From assembly GCF_028682395.1 (NCBI RefSeq), contig NZ_JANHLC010000010.1, positions 62,001 to 126,000 of the forward strand: a stretch of 64,000 nucleotides of DNA, written 5' to 3'. Shown here piece by piece: positions 16,734 to 25,775 of this stretch. The notes beneath the pieces were generated by a model that searched no databases, was not told the origin of the DNA, and saw only the letters and a list, made by a program, of their open reading frames with translations. The translations under genes and the position numbers were made by a program. Every line of letters starts with the position of its first letter. Position 1 is the stretch's first letter. This DNA is from Pseudomonas putida (GTDB lineage: Bacteria > Pseudomonadota > Gammaproteobacteria > Pseudomonadales > Pseudomonadaceae).

Positions 16734-19004
16734 ATGAGCCTCACTCCCGTTCGATTGCACAGCTGGCTGCGCCTGCAGCGCGAGGGCGTTTCACTGGCGG
16801 CCCGGGCCGATGCGCTGTGCCGGGCCCTGCTCGATTGCCCCGAGGTACGCCGTGCGGTGTACCTGAGCTGGCAACCCCAGGCGCATATTTATGGCCATGA
16901 GGGCGCCGCCCAGCATTTTCCGCCCGGCCTGGGCGACCCGCTGCGGGCCAGTGATGCGCTGCTGTTCGAACATTTGAGCGAAACAGGGCAGATGGACTTG
17001 AGCCAGGTGCGCCAGCTCGATTGCTGGTTGGCTGGCCGCCTGCGCCGGGCCGCCGTCAGCCATGGCCAGGTGTTCAGCTTTGCCTTGCAGCCCGATGCGC
17101 CGGGGCTGCTGCTGGTGGAAATACACGAGGATGTGAGCCTGAGCTGGGTGAGCTGGCTGCAGGAATTGCTCAATGGCCTGCTGGGCAGTGTCGACGGCTT
17201 GCTGCGCGGCTCGCCGTTGCTGGGCCATGATCCGCAACCGAGCCTGTTGCTCGATAAGCAGGGCCGGCCCCTGGAATTCAATGCCGCACTGTTGGCCTTG
17301 CTGGCGGAGAAACCGCTGAGCGATGTACTCGGGTTTCTTCCGGTCAATCACCGGGAACTGGTGAGCGCCTGCCTGGAGCAGGAGCGGGCCATCGACGCGG
17401 TCGAGGCGCAGTTCGAGGCGCAGATCCTGATCTGGACCTTTGTCCCCGACCCCCTGGCGCATCGCGTGCTCGCGCGTTGCCGCGACGCCACCGGCCAGGT
17501 GCTGGCCGAGCGCGAGGCCGCCCGCGCTCGCCGCCTGTATCGGCTGATTATCGACAACACCACCGACCTGATCTCGCGCCATACCCCCGACGGGCGTTTC
17601 CTCGACGCGTCGCCGGCGTCCTGGACCCTGCTGGGCTACTGGCCCGAAGAACTGCGCGCGAGCATGGCCCAGAACCTGATCCACGGGCAGAACCTGGCCA
17701 GCCTGATGCGTCGTGCCCGCGATGCGCTGGAGCAGGATGGTTACCACACCATGACCTATCGGATTCGCCATCAGGCCGGGCACTACCTGTGGTTTGAAAC
17801 GGCCTGCCGGGCGATTCGCGAGACCTACACGGGCGCGGTGGTGGAGGTGGTCGCCGTTTCGCGTGATATCACCGCGCGGGTCCAGGCCGAAGAAAACAAG
17901 CGTCGCCTGGCCGAAGTGGTCGAGGCCAACACTGACCCGGTGTTGTTTATCGACCCGGCCGGCCAGGTGACCTACCTGAATCCCGCCGCCCGGCGCACCC
18001 TGCGCCTGGGCGAGCAGCAACCCATGCCGGTGCTGGCCGAATTGTTTGCCAGTGATGATCTGGCGCGCCTGCAACGCGAAGGTTGGAACAGCGCCGAAGG
18101 CCATGGCGTCTGGAGCAGCGACGCGCGGCTGCAACCGCCCGGCGGCGGGCCGTCGGTGCCGGTGTCCCTGGTGTTGCTGGCCCATCGCGCGGCCGGTGGC
18201 GAGCGCTACTACTCGCTGGTGGCGCGGGACATGACCGAGCGCGAGTTGCGTGAAGTCCAGCAACGCCATCACCAGGATGAACTGGCCCACACTGCGCGGC
18301 TGGTGACCCTGGGCGAGCTGGCTTCGGGGATTGCCCACGAGATCAACCAGCCCCTGGCGGCGGTGGTCAACTATGCCAACGCCAGCCAGCGCTATTTGCA
18401 AACCGTGGGGCACAACCCCCAGGCGGTCGAACGGGTGGCCCAGGGCCTGGAACGCATTACCTTGCATGCCACCCATGCCTCGGAAGTGATTCGCCGCCTG
18501 CGCGCGTTTCTGCGCAAGGGCCAGCGGCGCATGCAGGCCCTGGATGTGGCCGAAATCGCCCGCGAGGCGGTGCGCCTGTGTGCTTGGGAGGCGAGCAATT
18601 GCCAAGTGGTAATCGAGGAGCGCCTGCCCGATAATCTGCCGCCGATCTATGCCGACCGGGTCCTGCTCGAACAGGTGCTGCTCAACCTGCTGCGCAACGC
18701 CATCGATGCCAACCGCGAGCAGCATCCGGGGCAGCCGTCGCGGATAGTGATCGCTGCGTTCGAGCGTGCCGGCAGTGCTGTGGATATCTGCGTGGAAGAC
18801 CAGGGACCGGGCGTCAGCGAGCCGCAACTGGCGCAGATGTTCACTCCGTTCTACACCAGCAAGGCCGATGGCCTGGGGCTGGGGCTGTCGATGAGCCGGA
18901 GCATTATCGAAGGCTTCGGTGGCGAACTGCAGGCTGAGCGCCAACCCATCGGCCTGTCGATGAAGTGCCGCTTGCCGCTGGCTGGAACCACAAAACAACA
19001 ATAG
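16734..19004 (+). CDS. bfiS: PAS-domain sensor histidine kinase, BfiS-like
   Basis: A 756-residue cytoplasmic sensor kinase with no convincing membrane span. It has an N-terminal region of about 220 residues, PAS domains near 160-250, 265-380 (ending VSRDITARV) and 390-500 (ending VARDMTEREL), then HisKA and HATPase domains. The phospho-accepting His535 sits in IAHEINQPLAAVVNYANAS. The ATP-binding boxes follow: N box LLRNAIDAN, G1 VEDQGPGV, G2 GLGLGLSMS. The layout resembles FixL/TodS-type kinases. Paired with a FixJ-type regulator 10 bases downstream and divergent from a PA4198-like ligase, it matches the BfiSR biofilm-initiation locus of P. aeruginosa as I recall it; the symbol rests on that context. 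Confidence 0.72.
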   Translation: MSLTPVRLHSWLRLQREGVSLAARADALCRALLDCPEVRRAVYLSWQPQAHIYGHEGAAQHFPPGLGDPLRASDALLFEHLSETGQMDLSQVRQLDCWLAGRLRRAAVSHGQVFSFALQPDAPGLLLVEIHEDVSLSWVSWLQELLNGLLGSVDGLLRGSPLLGHDPQPSLLLDKQGRPLEFNAALLALLAEKPLSDVLGFLPVNHRELVSACLEQERAIDAVEAQFEAQILIWTFVPDPLAHRVLARCRDATGQVLAEREAARARRLYRLIIDNTTDLISRHTPDGRFLDASPASWTLLGYWPEELRASMAQNLIHGQNLASLMRRARDALEQDGYHTMTYRIRHQAGHYLWFETACRAIRETYTGAVVEVVAVSRDITARVQAEENKRRLAEVVEANTDPVLFIDPAGQVTYLNPAARRTLRLGEQQPMPVLAELFASDDLARLQREGWNSAEGHGVWSSDARLQPPGGGPSVPVSLVLLAHRAAGGERYYSLVARDMTERELREVQQRHHQDELAHTARLVTLGELASGIAHEINQPLAAVVNYANASQRYLQTVGHNPQAVERVAQGLERITLHATHASEVIRRLRAFLRKGQRRMQALDVAEIAREAVRLCAWEASNCQVVIEERLPDNLPPIYADRVLLEQVLLNLLRNAIDANREQHPGQPSRIVIAAFERAGSAVDICVEDQGPGVSEPQLAQMFTPFYTSKADGLGLGLSMSRSIIEGFGGELQAERQPIGLSMKCRLPLAGTTKQQ

Positions 19005-19014
19005 GAGTAATGCA

Positions 19015-19650
19015 ATGGCTGCTGTGGCTGAGCAGGTGGTCTACGTGGTCGACGATGACCAGGGAATGCTCGACTCGACGGTCTGGCTGCTGGAGTCCGT
19101 CGGGCTCAAGGCCTTGCCGTTCACCAGTGGCCGGGACTTTCTCGATGCCTGCGACGTGCGCCTCAATGCCTGCGTGCTGCTGGATGTGCGCATGCCCGGC
19201 ATGGGCGGGTTGAACGTCCAGGAAGAGATGCACAGCCGGGAGATGAAACTGCCGATCATCTTTGTCAGCGGACACGCCGATGTGCCCATCGTGGTGCGTG
19301 CCTTCAAAGCCGGTGCCCACGACTTTATCGAAAAGCCCTACAACGAACAGTTGCTGCTCGACAGTGTGCAGCAGGCGCTGAGCACCTTCGATACCAACCG
19401 TCCCGGCAGCCAGAACCACGAAGAACTCAAGGCCCGCCTGGCGAGCCTGACGCCGCGCGAGCGCGATGTGTTCCTGCCCCTGGCCCAGGGCTACAGCACC
19501 AAGGAAATTGCCGAGCAACTGGGCGTCAGCGTCAAGACCATCGACCTGTATCGCTCACGGGTGATGAAGCGCATGCAGGCGGAAAACCTGCCCGACCTGG
19601 TCGGCATGGCGATCGCCGCCGGGATGGTTGACCCCCTGAAGTTACGTTAA
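19015..19650 (+). CDS. bfiR: FixJ/LuxR-type response regulator, BfiR-like
   Basis: A 211-residue response regulator. The receiver domain has the acidic pair in VVDDDQGM, phospho-acceptor Asp57 in LLDVRMPGMGG, a switch Ser/Thr in FVSGHADV, and lysine in IEKPYNEQ. The LuxR helix-turn-helix (LTPRERDVFLPLAQGYSTKE then IAEQLGVSVKTIDLYRSRVM) forms the C-terminus. It is co-transcribed with the kinase (10-base gap, preceded by AGGAG). It probably controls the divergent acyl-CoA synthetase gene and others. Its end is 9 bases from the convergent MFS gene. Confidence 0.85.
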   Translation: MAAVAEQVVYVVDDDQGMLDSTVWLLESVGLKALPFTSGRDFLDACDVRLNACVLLDVRMPGMGGLNVQEEMHSREMKLPIIFVSGHADVPIVVRAFKAGAHDFIEKPYNEQLLLDSVQQALSTFDTNRPGSQNHEELKARLASLTPRERDVFLPLAQGYSTKEIAEQLGVSVKTIDLYRSRVMKRMQAENLPDLVGMAIAAGMVDPLKLR

Positions 19651-19659
19651 GAACCTCAG

Positions 19660-20871
19660 CTACGTTGACGGCCGCACCTGGGGCGCTGCCGGCGCTTGTT
19701 TCAGCCCGACGGCCGTCGCCAGCAACAGGGCGAGACCCAACCCCATGCATAGCAGATTGCTCCCGCTCCAGCCCAGGGTGTTGAGGGCCAGTGCCGGGGA
19801 AAAGGCGCCAAGCGTTGCACAGACAGCAATGGCCAGGTCGTTCCGGCCCTGCATCTGGAACGCCTGGGAATGCTGCTCCAGGGTCTCGGCCAACAGGGCG
19901 CCGCCGCCGACATAGGTCAGGTTCCAGCCCAGCCCCAGCACAATCAGCGAAAAGGTCAGCATCGCGTAGCTGTTCGCGGCCAGGTTGAGCGCCGTGCAGG
20001 CAATCAGCAGGGCCAGGCCTGCACAGAGCGTGGCCCGGGTGCCGAACCGCTGGATGAGCGCGCCGGTAAAGAATGAGGGCGCGAACATGGCGATGACATG
20101 CCATTGAATGGCGAGCCGCACATTGGAAAAGTCCTCGTGCTGATGACCCATATGCATCGAGGCCTGAATCATCAGCAGGTTCATGATCGCGTAGCCGAGG
20201 GCGGCGACGGCCATGGCCAGTACCAACGCCTGCCGCTGGGTCGGGCGCAGCGCCGGGGCGGCTGGCAAAGCGGTCTTCTGCTTCGCCGCCTGCGGCGTCA
20301 GGGGATCGGCGCTCAGGCAGGTCGCGATAAGCCCGGACAGCAGCGCCAGGCCGATAAACGCGGCATAGCACAGTGAAAACAGCGCAAAGCCCGCGACCTC
20401 GCGCAACCACTCGGTAAGCGCCGGGCCGATCACGGCGGCGAGCACGCCACCGGCCACGACCAAGGAGATGGCCTTGGGCTTGAGCGCGGGTTCGAGACGG
20501 TCGGTGGCGGCAAAACGGTTGAAGTTCGCAAAGGCAATATAGACCCCCAGCGCGGCGTGGCTGACCACCAGCAGTGCAAACTGTCGGTGCTCGACCGCCC
20601 AGTAGCCGCAAATTCCCGCCACGGCCAACGGCAGCGCGCCGAGCATGAACGAGCGCTTGCGCCCGATCCGTGCCATCAGCCTGGAGACCGGGTAGGTCGC
20701 CAGCATCACCAACAGAAACTGGCAGCCGTAGGGCACCGTCGCCCAGGGCTCGGATGGCGCCAGTGCCGTACCGACGATGGCCGCCATGGTCACGGACATC
20801 ACGGCAGTGGTCAGGTTGATCGATTGCGCGGCGAAGTACAGGTACGTACGGCGGGGCAGCGAGCGGGTCAT
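19660..20871 (-). CDS. Major facilitator superfamily transporter
   Basis: A 403-residue MFS transporter with 12 predicted spans in two halves. The loop between spans 2 and 3 (VSRLMARIGRKRSFMLG) carries the family signature G-x-x-x-D/R-R-x-G-R-K/R in altered form. The central loop around residue 200 is short. It is divergent from a MocR-type regulator with 134 bases between, containing a 20-bp palindrome, so that regulator most likely controls it. Substrate unknown; DHA1-type exporters of drugs or amino-acid analogues are possible. Confidence 0.88.
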   Translation of the reverse strand: MTRSLPRRTYLYFAAQSINLTTAVMSVTMAAIVGTALAPSEPWATVPYGCQFLLVMLATYPVSRLMARIGRKRSFMLGALPLAVAGICGYWAVEHRQFALLVVSHAALGVYIAFANFNRFAATDRLEPALKPKAISLVVAGGVLAAVIGPALTEWLREVAGFALFSLCYAAFIGLALLSGLIATCLSADPLTPQAAKQKTALPAAPALRPTQRQALVLAMAVAALGYAIMNLLMIQASMHMGHQHEDFSNVRLAIQWHVIAMFAPSFFTGALIQRFGTRATLCAGLALLIACTALNLAANSYAMLTFSLIVLGLGWNLTYVGGGALLAETLEQHSQAFQMQGRNDLAIAVCATLGAFSPALALNTLGWSGSNLLCMGLGLALLLATAVGLKQAPAAPQVRPST

Positions 20872-20943
20872 CGGCAGTACTCGTCAGGGTAAAGGGCTGG
20901 GGCACGGCTAATGTTTGCACGCCTGGCGGACGGCCGGTCGCAC

Positions 20944-20963
20944 AGTCGACAAGCTTTTCGACT
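20944..20963. promoter_or_regulatory. 20-bp palindrome in the MFS/MocR divergent promoter region
   Basis: AGTCGACAAG (20944-20953) is followed directly by CTTTTCGACT (20954-20963). The halves are complementary at 9 of 10 positions. It sits 43 bases before the MocR start and 73 before the MFS start, a likely MocR operator. Confidence 0.5.
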
Positions 20964-21005
20964 AACTGTTAGGCTGTTTTTTCTATCGGTTTTGCGGAGC
21001 TTGTC

Positions 21006-22358
21006 ATGGGCGCCAACGCCTTCCATTGCGCGATAAAACAACGCCTGGCCGCCGGCGAGTGGTCAGTGGGGCAATGCCTGCCTTCGATCCGGGCGGTGGT
21101 TGCCAGCGGCGCGGCGAGTTATCACACGGTCGTCGCCACCTATGGCCGACTGGTCAGCGAGGGCCTGTTGGAGGTTCAGCCGGGGCGTGGCTACTTTGTC
21201 AGCGGTGGGGTCCAAGGCTGCGCCGAGGAGCAGGACGATCCGCGTCTGGTCGGCGATCCGTTGTTCAAGCTGCTGCAGGGCGGCGCGCACTACACCAAGC
21301 TCGGCTGCGGCTGGTTGCCGCCGCTGTGGCGCGATACCGAGCTCTTGGCCAAGGCCATTCGGCGCACGGCGCGGCTGGAGCAGAGTTCACTGGCCGAGTA
21401 CGGTGATATTTCCGGTTACCTGCCGCTGCGCAAGCAGCTGTGCGTGCATCTCAAGCGCCAGATCCGGCTCGAGGTTCGTCCCAGCCAGTTACTGACCACG
21501 CTGGGGGCGACCCAGGCCCTGGATCTGGTTGTCCGATTGCTGATCAAGCCCGGCGACCATGTGTTTGTCGACGAGCCGGGCAACGGCAATCTGATCAAGC
21601 TGATCCAGTTGGCGGGCGGCCATGTCATTGGTATCCGGCGCACCGCGCAGGGGCCCGATATCGCGGAGATGGAAGAGCATCTGGCCCGGCATCCGGTCAG
21701 GGCCTTTTTTTGCAACAGCACCTTCCATAATCCCACCGGCGGTACACTCAGCCCCCATAGCGCTTTGCAGGTCCTGCGCCTGGCAATGGCCCATGATTTT
21801 CTGGTGGTCGAGGACGACGTCTATGGCGATTTCAGCCCGAGCGCACGCCAGACTTTTGCCGGGCTGGATAACCTGGATCGGGTAATCTACATCGGCAGTT
21901 TCTCCAAGTGCCTCTCGGCCTCCTTGCGTGTGGGCTATATCGCCTGCTCGGCGCAGTGGATAGAACCGCTGACGCGTCTCAAGCTGCTGACCTGCGTGGC
22001 TGTCCCGGCGTTCTGCGAGCGCTTCGTCAATACCATCCTGGCCGACGGCACCTACGCCGGGCATATGAAGGTTCTCCAGCAAAAACTGCTCACGCAGCAG
22101 GACCGCACCCAGAGGGCCTTGCGCCGTGGTGGCTGGCAGTTCGAGATTGTGCCCGAGGGCGGCATGTTTATCTGGGCCCACCACCCGGATATGCCTGACT
22201 TGCAACCCTTCATGGATCGACTCGAAGAGCGGCGGATTCTCTTGATGCCCGGCTCGGCGTTTGCCGTCACGCGCGACTACCGAGGGTATGCGCGGATCAA
22301 CAGCACGCATTTTTCTCCCGCGTTGCAAGCCTATTTCCTGCCCTCGGCGGGGCGCTAA
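21006..22358 (+). CDS. MocR/PdxR-type regulator (GntR helix-turn-helix fused to aminotransferase fold)
   Basis: A 450-residue chimeric regulator with an N-terminal winged helix of the GntR class (residues 1-70, CLPSIRAVVASGAASYHTVV, ending GRGYFVSGG) and a C-terminal fold-type I aminotransferase domain that binds PLP. The PLP lysine is K301 in IGSFSKCLSASLRVGY, and NPTGG and VEDDVYGDF are the usual cofactor-contact motifs. It is divergent from the MFS gene. Members respond to PLP-amino acid adducts and rarely act as enzymes. The stop lies 14 bases from the convergent codA stop. Confidence 0.93.
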   Translation: MGANAFHCAIKQRLAAGEWSVGQCLPSIRAVVASGAASYHTVVATYGRLVSEGLLEVQPGRGYFVSGGVQGCAEEQDDPRLVGDPLFKLLQGGAHYTKLGCGWLPPLWRDTELLAKAIRRTARLEQSSLAEYGDISGYLPLRKQLCVHLKRQIRLEVRPSQLLTTLGATQALDLVVRLLIKPGDHVFVDEPGNGNLIKLIQLAGGHVIGIRRTAQGPDIAEMEEHLARHPVRAFFCNSTFHNPTGGTLSPHSALQVLRLAMAHDFLVVEDDVYGDFSPSARQTFAGLDNLDRVIYIGSFSKCLSASLRVGYIACSAQWIEPLTRLKLLTCVAVPAFCERFVNTILADGTYAGHMKVLQQKLLTQQDRTQRALRRGGWQFEIVPEGGMFIWAHHPDMPDLQPFMDRLEERRILLMPGSAFAVTRDYRGYARINSTHFSPALQAYFLPSAGR

Positions 22359-22372
22359 GGGTTGCTGGCCCC

Positions 22373-23617
22373 TCAACCTCCGGGGCGCTCCACCTGGGCG
22401 AGGGTGCGGCGCATCAGGACCTGGCCGTGGCGGATCGAAACCCGCGCCAGGCCCTGGGTGCGCAGCATTTCGTAGTCGTTGGCGGCGCTGAGGATCAGCA
22501 GGTTGGCCGGGCGCCCCACGACCACGCCATAGCCTTCGCCCAGCTGCAGGGCCCTGGCGCTGTTGTCGGTGATCAGGTCCAGGCTGCGTTGCAGGTCTTC
22601 GTAGCCGAGCATATGGCAGATATGCAGCCCGGCTTCGAGCACGCGCAGGATATTGCCGTTGCCCAGGGGGTACCACGGGTCGACGATCGAATCCTGGCCA
22701 AAGCAGATATTCATCCCGGCGCGGTCGATCTCGGCAACGCGGGTCAGGCCGCGGCGTTTCGGGTAGCCGTCCAGGCGCCCTTGCAGGTGAATGCTTTCGG
22801 TAGGGCAGGAGACAAAGTTGATCTGCGAGCGCTTGAGCAGGCGAAACAGTTTGTAGCAGTAGGCGTTGTCGTAGCTGCCCATGGCGCAGGTATGGCTGGC
22901 CGTGACCCGTTCGCCCATCCCACGGCTCAGTGCCTGCTCGGCCAACACCTCAAGAAAGCGTGACTGCGGATCGTCGGTCTCGTCGCAATGCACATCCACC
23001 AGGCAGCCGGTGCGCTCGGCCAGGTCCATCAAAAAGCCGATGGAGCTGACGCCTTGCTCGCGGGTGTTTTCAAAGTGCGGAATACCGCCCACCACATCGG
23101 CGCCGAGGGCCACCGCTTCGCTCATCAACTCGCGGCCACCCTTGAACGACTCGATCCCTTCCTGGGGAAAGGCGACGATCTGCAGATCGATCAGATGGCG
23201 AGTCTGCTCACGTACTTCGAGCATGGCCTTGAGGGCGGCCAGGGACGGGTCGGTAACGTCGACATGGGTGCGCACATGCTGGATGCCGTGGTCGACCAGC
23301 ATCTCGATGGCGCGGCGGGCCCGGTCCAGGGTGTCTTGATGGGTAACCCGGGCCTTGCGTTCGCTCCACAGTTCGATGCCTTCGAACAGCGTGCCGCTCA
23401 TGTTCCAGCGCGGCTCACCGGCGGTCAGCGCCGCGTCCAGGTGAATATGTGGCTCGACAAAGGGCGCGGTGACCAGATGCCCCTCGGCGTCCAGGTCGCC
23501 CGGAGCCAAAGGCCTGGCGGAGCCGGTCTGTGCATCGATGGCGGCGATACGCTGGTCATGTAGCTCGATGCGAAACAGACCATCGCGACCGCGCAGGCGT
23601 GCGTTGTGGATATGCAT
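22373..23617 (-). CDS. codA: Cytosine deaminase
   Basis: A 414-residue amidohydrolase that converts cytosine to uracil in pyrimidine salvage. It follows E. coli CodA closely by eye: PFVEPHIHLDAALTAGEPRW (metal-binding HxH), NMSGTLFEGIELWSERK, then VDVHCDETDDPQSR, TASHTCAMGS, FGQDSIVDPWYPLGNGN and a C-terminal composite strand domain. The start at 23617 (MHIHNARLRGRDG) has AGGAG upstream; the frame extending to 23674 is not needed. The E. coli partner codB (cytosine permease) is not adjacent here. A related isocytosine or guanidine-type substrate cannot be excluded for this subfamily. Confidence 0.88.
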   Translation of the reverse strand: MHIHNARLRGRDGLFRIELHDQRIAAIDAQTGSARPLAPGDLDAEGHLVTAPFVEPHIHLDAALTAGEPRWNMSGTLFEGIELWSERKARVTHQDTLDRARRAIEMLVDHGIQHVRTHVDVTDPSLAALKAMLEVREQTRHLIDLQIVAFPQEGIESFKGGRELMSEAVALGADVVGGIPHFENTREQGVSSIGFLMDLAERTGCLVDVHCDETDDPQSRFLEVLAEQALSRGMGERVTASHTCAMGSYDNAYCYKLFRLLKRSQINFVSCPTESIHLQGRLDGYPKRRGLTRVAEIDRAGMNICFGQDSIVDPWYPLGNGNILRVLEAGLHICHMLGYEDLQRSLDLITDNSARALQLGEGYGVVVGRPANLLILSAANDYEMLRTQGLARVSIRHGQVLMRRTLAQVERPGG

Positions 23618-23877
23618 GGAACACTCCTGGGCTGGGGCTGGCTGACGCCGGGCGATTAGCCTCGCGGCGAGCATGGGTGTCGGGTGAACACCGGGACCTC
23701 AGCGAAGAGCGTAGAGGCATAGGGGCAAAATGGGCATCGGTTTGCCGAAAATACCGACCCATCGCACAAAAAAACACGTCCTGGAGGGGGCGAAGCGCTT
23801 GGCGCCGACGGACCTGCCGACGCTCAGATGGTGCAGGGCCTGCGCGACGACCGGTCCGGGATTGGCCGCAGACGCTT
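23618..23877. other. Gap between codA start and the next gene: no gene seen
   Basis: The 260-base gap carries the codA promoter region and sequence downstream of the LysR gene. The frames present lack ribosome sites and family resemblance, and I saw no strong stem with a T-run. Confidence 0.5.
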
Positions 23878-24759
23878 TCAACTCGCCGCGGACAGTATGT
23901 CTTCCAGCAGCGCCAAGGCGATGGGCACCGTTGGGGGCGCGCCGTCCCTGGTTGTCGCGCCGTACCAATTGAAGTGAAAGCCCTGCTCGCCAATCGGGCG
24001 CACCAGCAGGCCGTGTTCATTGCCTTGCAGCAGCCGTCGCGGTAGCACACTGATGCCGCTGCCCAGGCGAACCAGGGCAATGATGGTGGGAATATCCTGG
24101 ATATGCTGCGCCGAACCGAGCCGAATCTGTTGGGGATGCAGATAACGCCGGTAGAGGTAGGACTGTTCCAGCTCGAAGTGATAGAGCAGAGTCTGCCCGC
24201 TCAGGTTCGCGGCCTCGAGCCAGGGCTTTGTTCCCAAGGCATGATCGGGAGGGAGGATAACCACCAGTTCATCGGGGTTGAGTGGATGGAAAAAGGTATC
24301 GGCTGCCGGGCTGGTTTCGCCAATGACGATCAGGTCGCTTTCGCGCTGGCGCAGGCTGTGCAGCAAGTCCGGCACCTGTCGGATCTGTACGTCGACATTG
24401 GGCAGGCGTTGGCGCAGCGCGTGCAGCCAGGCGGGCAGCCAGTCGGCGTGGTGCAGGGGGTCGAGACTGACCCGCAGGCGTCCGCGGTCATGGCGGCCAT
24501 AACTGGACAGGTGGTCTTCCAGCGCCGCGACGTCGTCGAGTATTCGTTGCGCATGCCGGTTGAAGGCCAGGCCCGCCTCGGTGGGTAGCATGGCCTTGCG
24601 CGTGCGGTGAAACAGCGCAAAGCCGAGACGATCCTCCAGTTCGGCCAGTTGCTTGCTCAATGCCGGCTGGGAGAGAAACAGCTGCTCTGCGGCGCGCGTC
24701 AGGTTGTGGGTCTGGCAAATGCTGCGTACCAGGTGCAGATGCTTTATTTCCAGGCGCAC
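23878..24759 (-). CDS. LysR-family regulator, MetR-like subgroup
   Basis: A LysR regulator of about 293 residues. The N-terminus VRLEIKHLHLVRSI with RAAEQLFLSQPALSKQLAEL and GFALFHRTRK is very close to the MetR style. The effector domain carries FFHPLNPDELVVILPPDH, also MetR-like. I choose the GTG at 24759, preceded by AAGGA, because it places the family N-terminus at residue 1-3; an ATG at 24783 would add eight residues. It lies alone between codA and an unrelated two-gene unit, all leftward, so its target is not evident. MetR itself responds to homocysteine, but equating this protein with MetR would be inference. Confidence 0.85.
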   Translation of the reverse strand: MRLEIKHLHLVRSICQTHNLTRAAEQLFLSQPALSKQLAELEDRLGFALFHRTRKAMLPTEAGLAFNRHAQRILDDVAALEDHLSSYGRHDRGRLRVSLDPLHHADWLPAWLHALRQRLPNVDVQIRQVPDLLHSLRQRESDLIVIGETSPAADTFFHPLNPDELVVILPPDHALGTKPWLEAANLSGQTLLYHFELEQSYLYRRYLHPQQIRLGSAQHIQDIPTIIALVRLGSGISVLPRRLLQGNEHGLLVRPIGEQGFHFNWYGATTRDGAPPTVPIALALLEDILSAAS

Positions 24760-24833
24760 GCTCAGCGTTCCTTGTCCGATCATCAGCAGGCATCTTCACC
24801 TTGGCAGTGCCCGTCGGCAAGGCTGGCGGGTGG

Positions 24834-25295
24834 TCAATCCAGGAGGTGGGTGTGAATCAGCTCGGGGTGAGCGGTGTTCAGGCTACGAATGGCGACCTTG
24901 CAACTGCCGGTGACCCGAGGATCGGCGCGTGACTGCAGGACGATCAATTCGCCGCCGATTTTTTTCAGAAGGGCGCGGTCGTATTCCATCAGTCGGTGGC
25001 ACGCAGCGAGATCACCCGTGCCTTCCAGCGCGCACGGAAAGAGAATCTCGCAGTAAGCGGTGTGCGCGCTGAGCCGCTTGATCGGCCAGAACTGTGGCAG
25101 GCCGAACAAGCGCTGCCATTCCTGGGCAATGGCTGCCGCGCCCTGTCTGGGCTGGCCGGCGTTTCGCCACCACACCCACTGGGCAAGCAGGCGCGCGATC
25201 GAGCGTGTACGCCAGTGCCAGCGCGTGCGGGCCAGCGGGCCAGTAAAACCATTGACCCGGCGATAGAGCGCGATTTTTTTCGCTTCCTTGTTCAT
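24834..25295 (-). CDS. Conserved hypothetical protein, 153 residues
   Basis: A basic, tryptophan-rich protein that begins MNKEAKKIALYRRVNGFTGP and has no signal peptide or convincing membrane span. The start overlaps the stop of the MAPEG gene by four bases (ATGA), which shows coupling. The C-terminal half (LMEYDRALLKKIGGELIVLQ then SCKVAIRSLNTAHPELIHTH) looks globular. Codon use matches the chromosome, supporting a real gene. I do not recognise a family. Confidence 0.65.
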   Translation of the reverse strand: MNKEAKKIALYRRVNGFTGPLARTRWHWRTRSIARLLAQWVWWRNAGQPRQGAAAIAQEWQRLFGLPQFWPIKRLSAHTAYCEILFPCALEGTGDLAACHRLMEYDRALLKKIGGELIVLQSRADPRVTGSCKVAIRSLNTAHPELIHTHLLD

Positions 25296-25675
25296 GCCTT
25301 CAGGCCCTCTGCCAGCAGCGTCAGGGTGGTGACCAGCAGCACCAGCATGCTCAGGCCATGGCTGATCTGGCGCACGCGCAGACGCCTGCGGAACAGTGCC
25401 GTGCAGTACGCCACGCGTAGCACGATGAACACGCCGCCCAGGCCGATGACCCAGGTTGCGCCCAGCGAGGTCGCGGTATCGACGAAGTACAGCAGCAGGA
25501 TAAACAGCAGTGATTGTTCGAGGCTGTTGCCATGGGCACGTATGGCGGCGGTCAGCGCCGGGTGGCCGGCATCGCCGAAACTCACGCGATACCGCAGGCG
25601 CAGGCGCGAGACATTGAGGGACAGCGTTATCAGCAGTACGGCGAGAAGCGCGGCAATGGGAATGCTGTAGGGCAT
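25292..25675 (-). CDS. MAPEG-family membrane protein
   Basis: A 127-residue protein with four predicted spans. The MAPEG signature is the segment after the first span: ALTAAIRAHGNSLEQSLLFI, with the conserved R-x-H-x-N-x-x-E. Eukaryotic members are glutathione-dependent enzymes or leukotriene synthases; bacterial ones are mostly uncharacterised. It heads a two-gene leftward unit with the 153-residue hypothetical gene, overlapping by four bases. Confidence 0.85.
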   Translation of the reverse strand: MPYSIPIAALLAVLLITLSLNVSRLRLRYRVSFGDAGHPALTAAIRAHGNSLEQSLLFILLLYFVDTATSLGATWVIGLGGVFIVLRVAYCTALFRRRLRVRQISHGLSMLVLLVTTLTLLAEGLKA

Positions 25676-25775
25676 GTAGGTCTTCCTTGCATCGGCGGGG
25701 GAGCAGTCATTCGATGCTAATCAGCCGTGGGTAGGCTGTAAAAACACGGTTGCTCATGCCCACGATTCCTACAGG

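Noticed and set aside
16791..19001. 736-codon minus-strand frame opposite the sensor kinase
   Set aside because: The plus frame has complete PAS, HisKA and HATPase motifs; the opposite frame has no recognisable domain.
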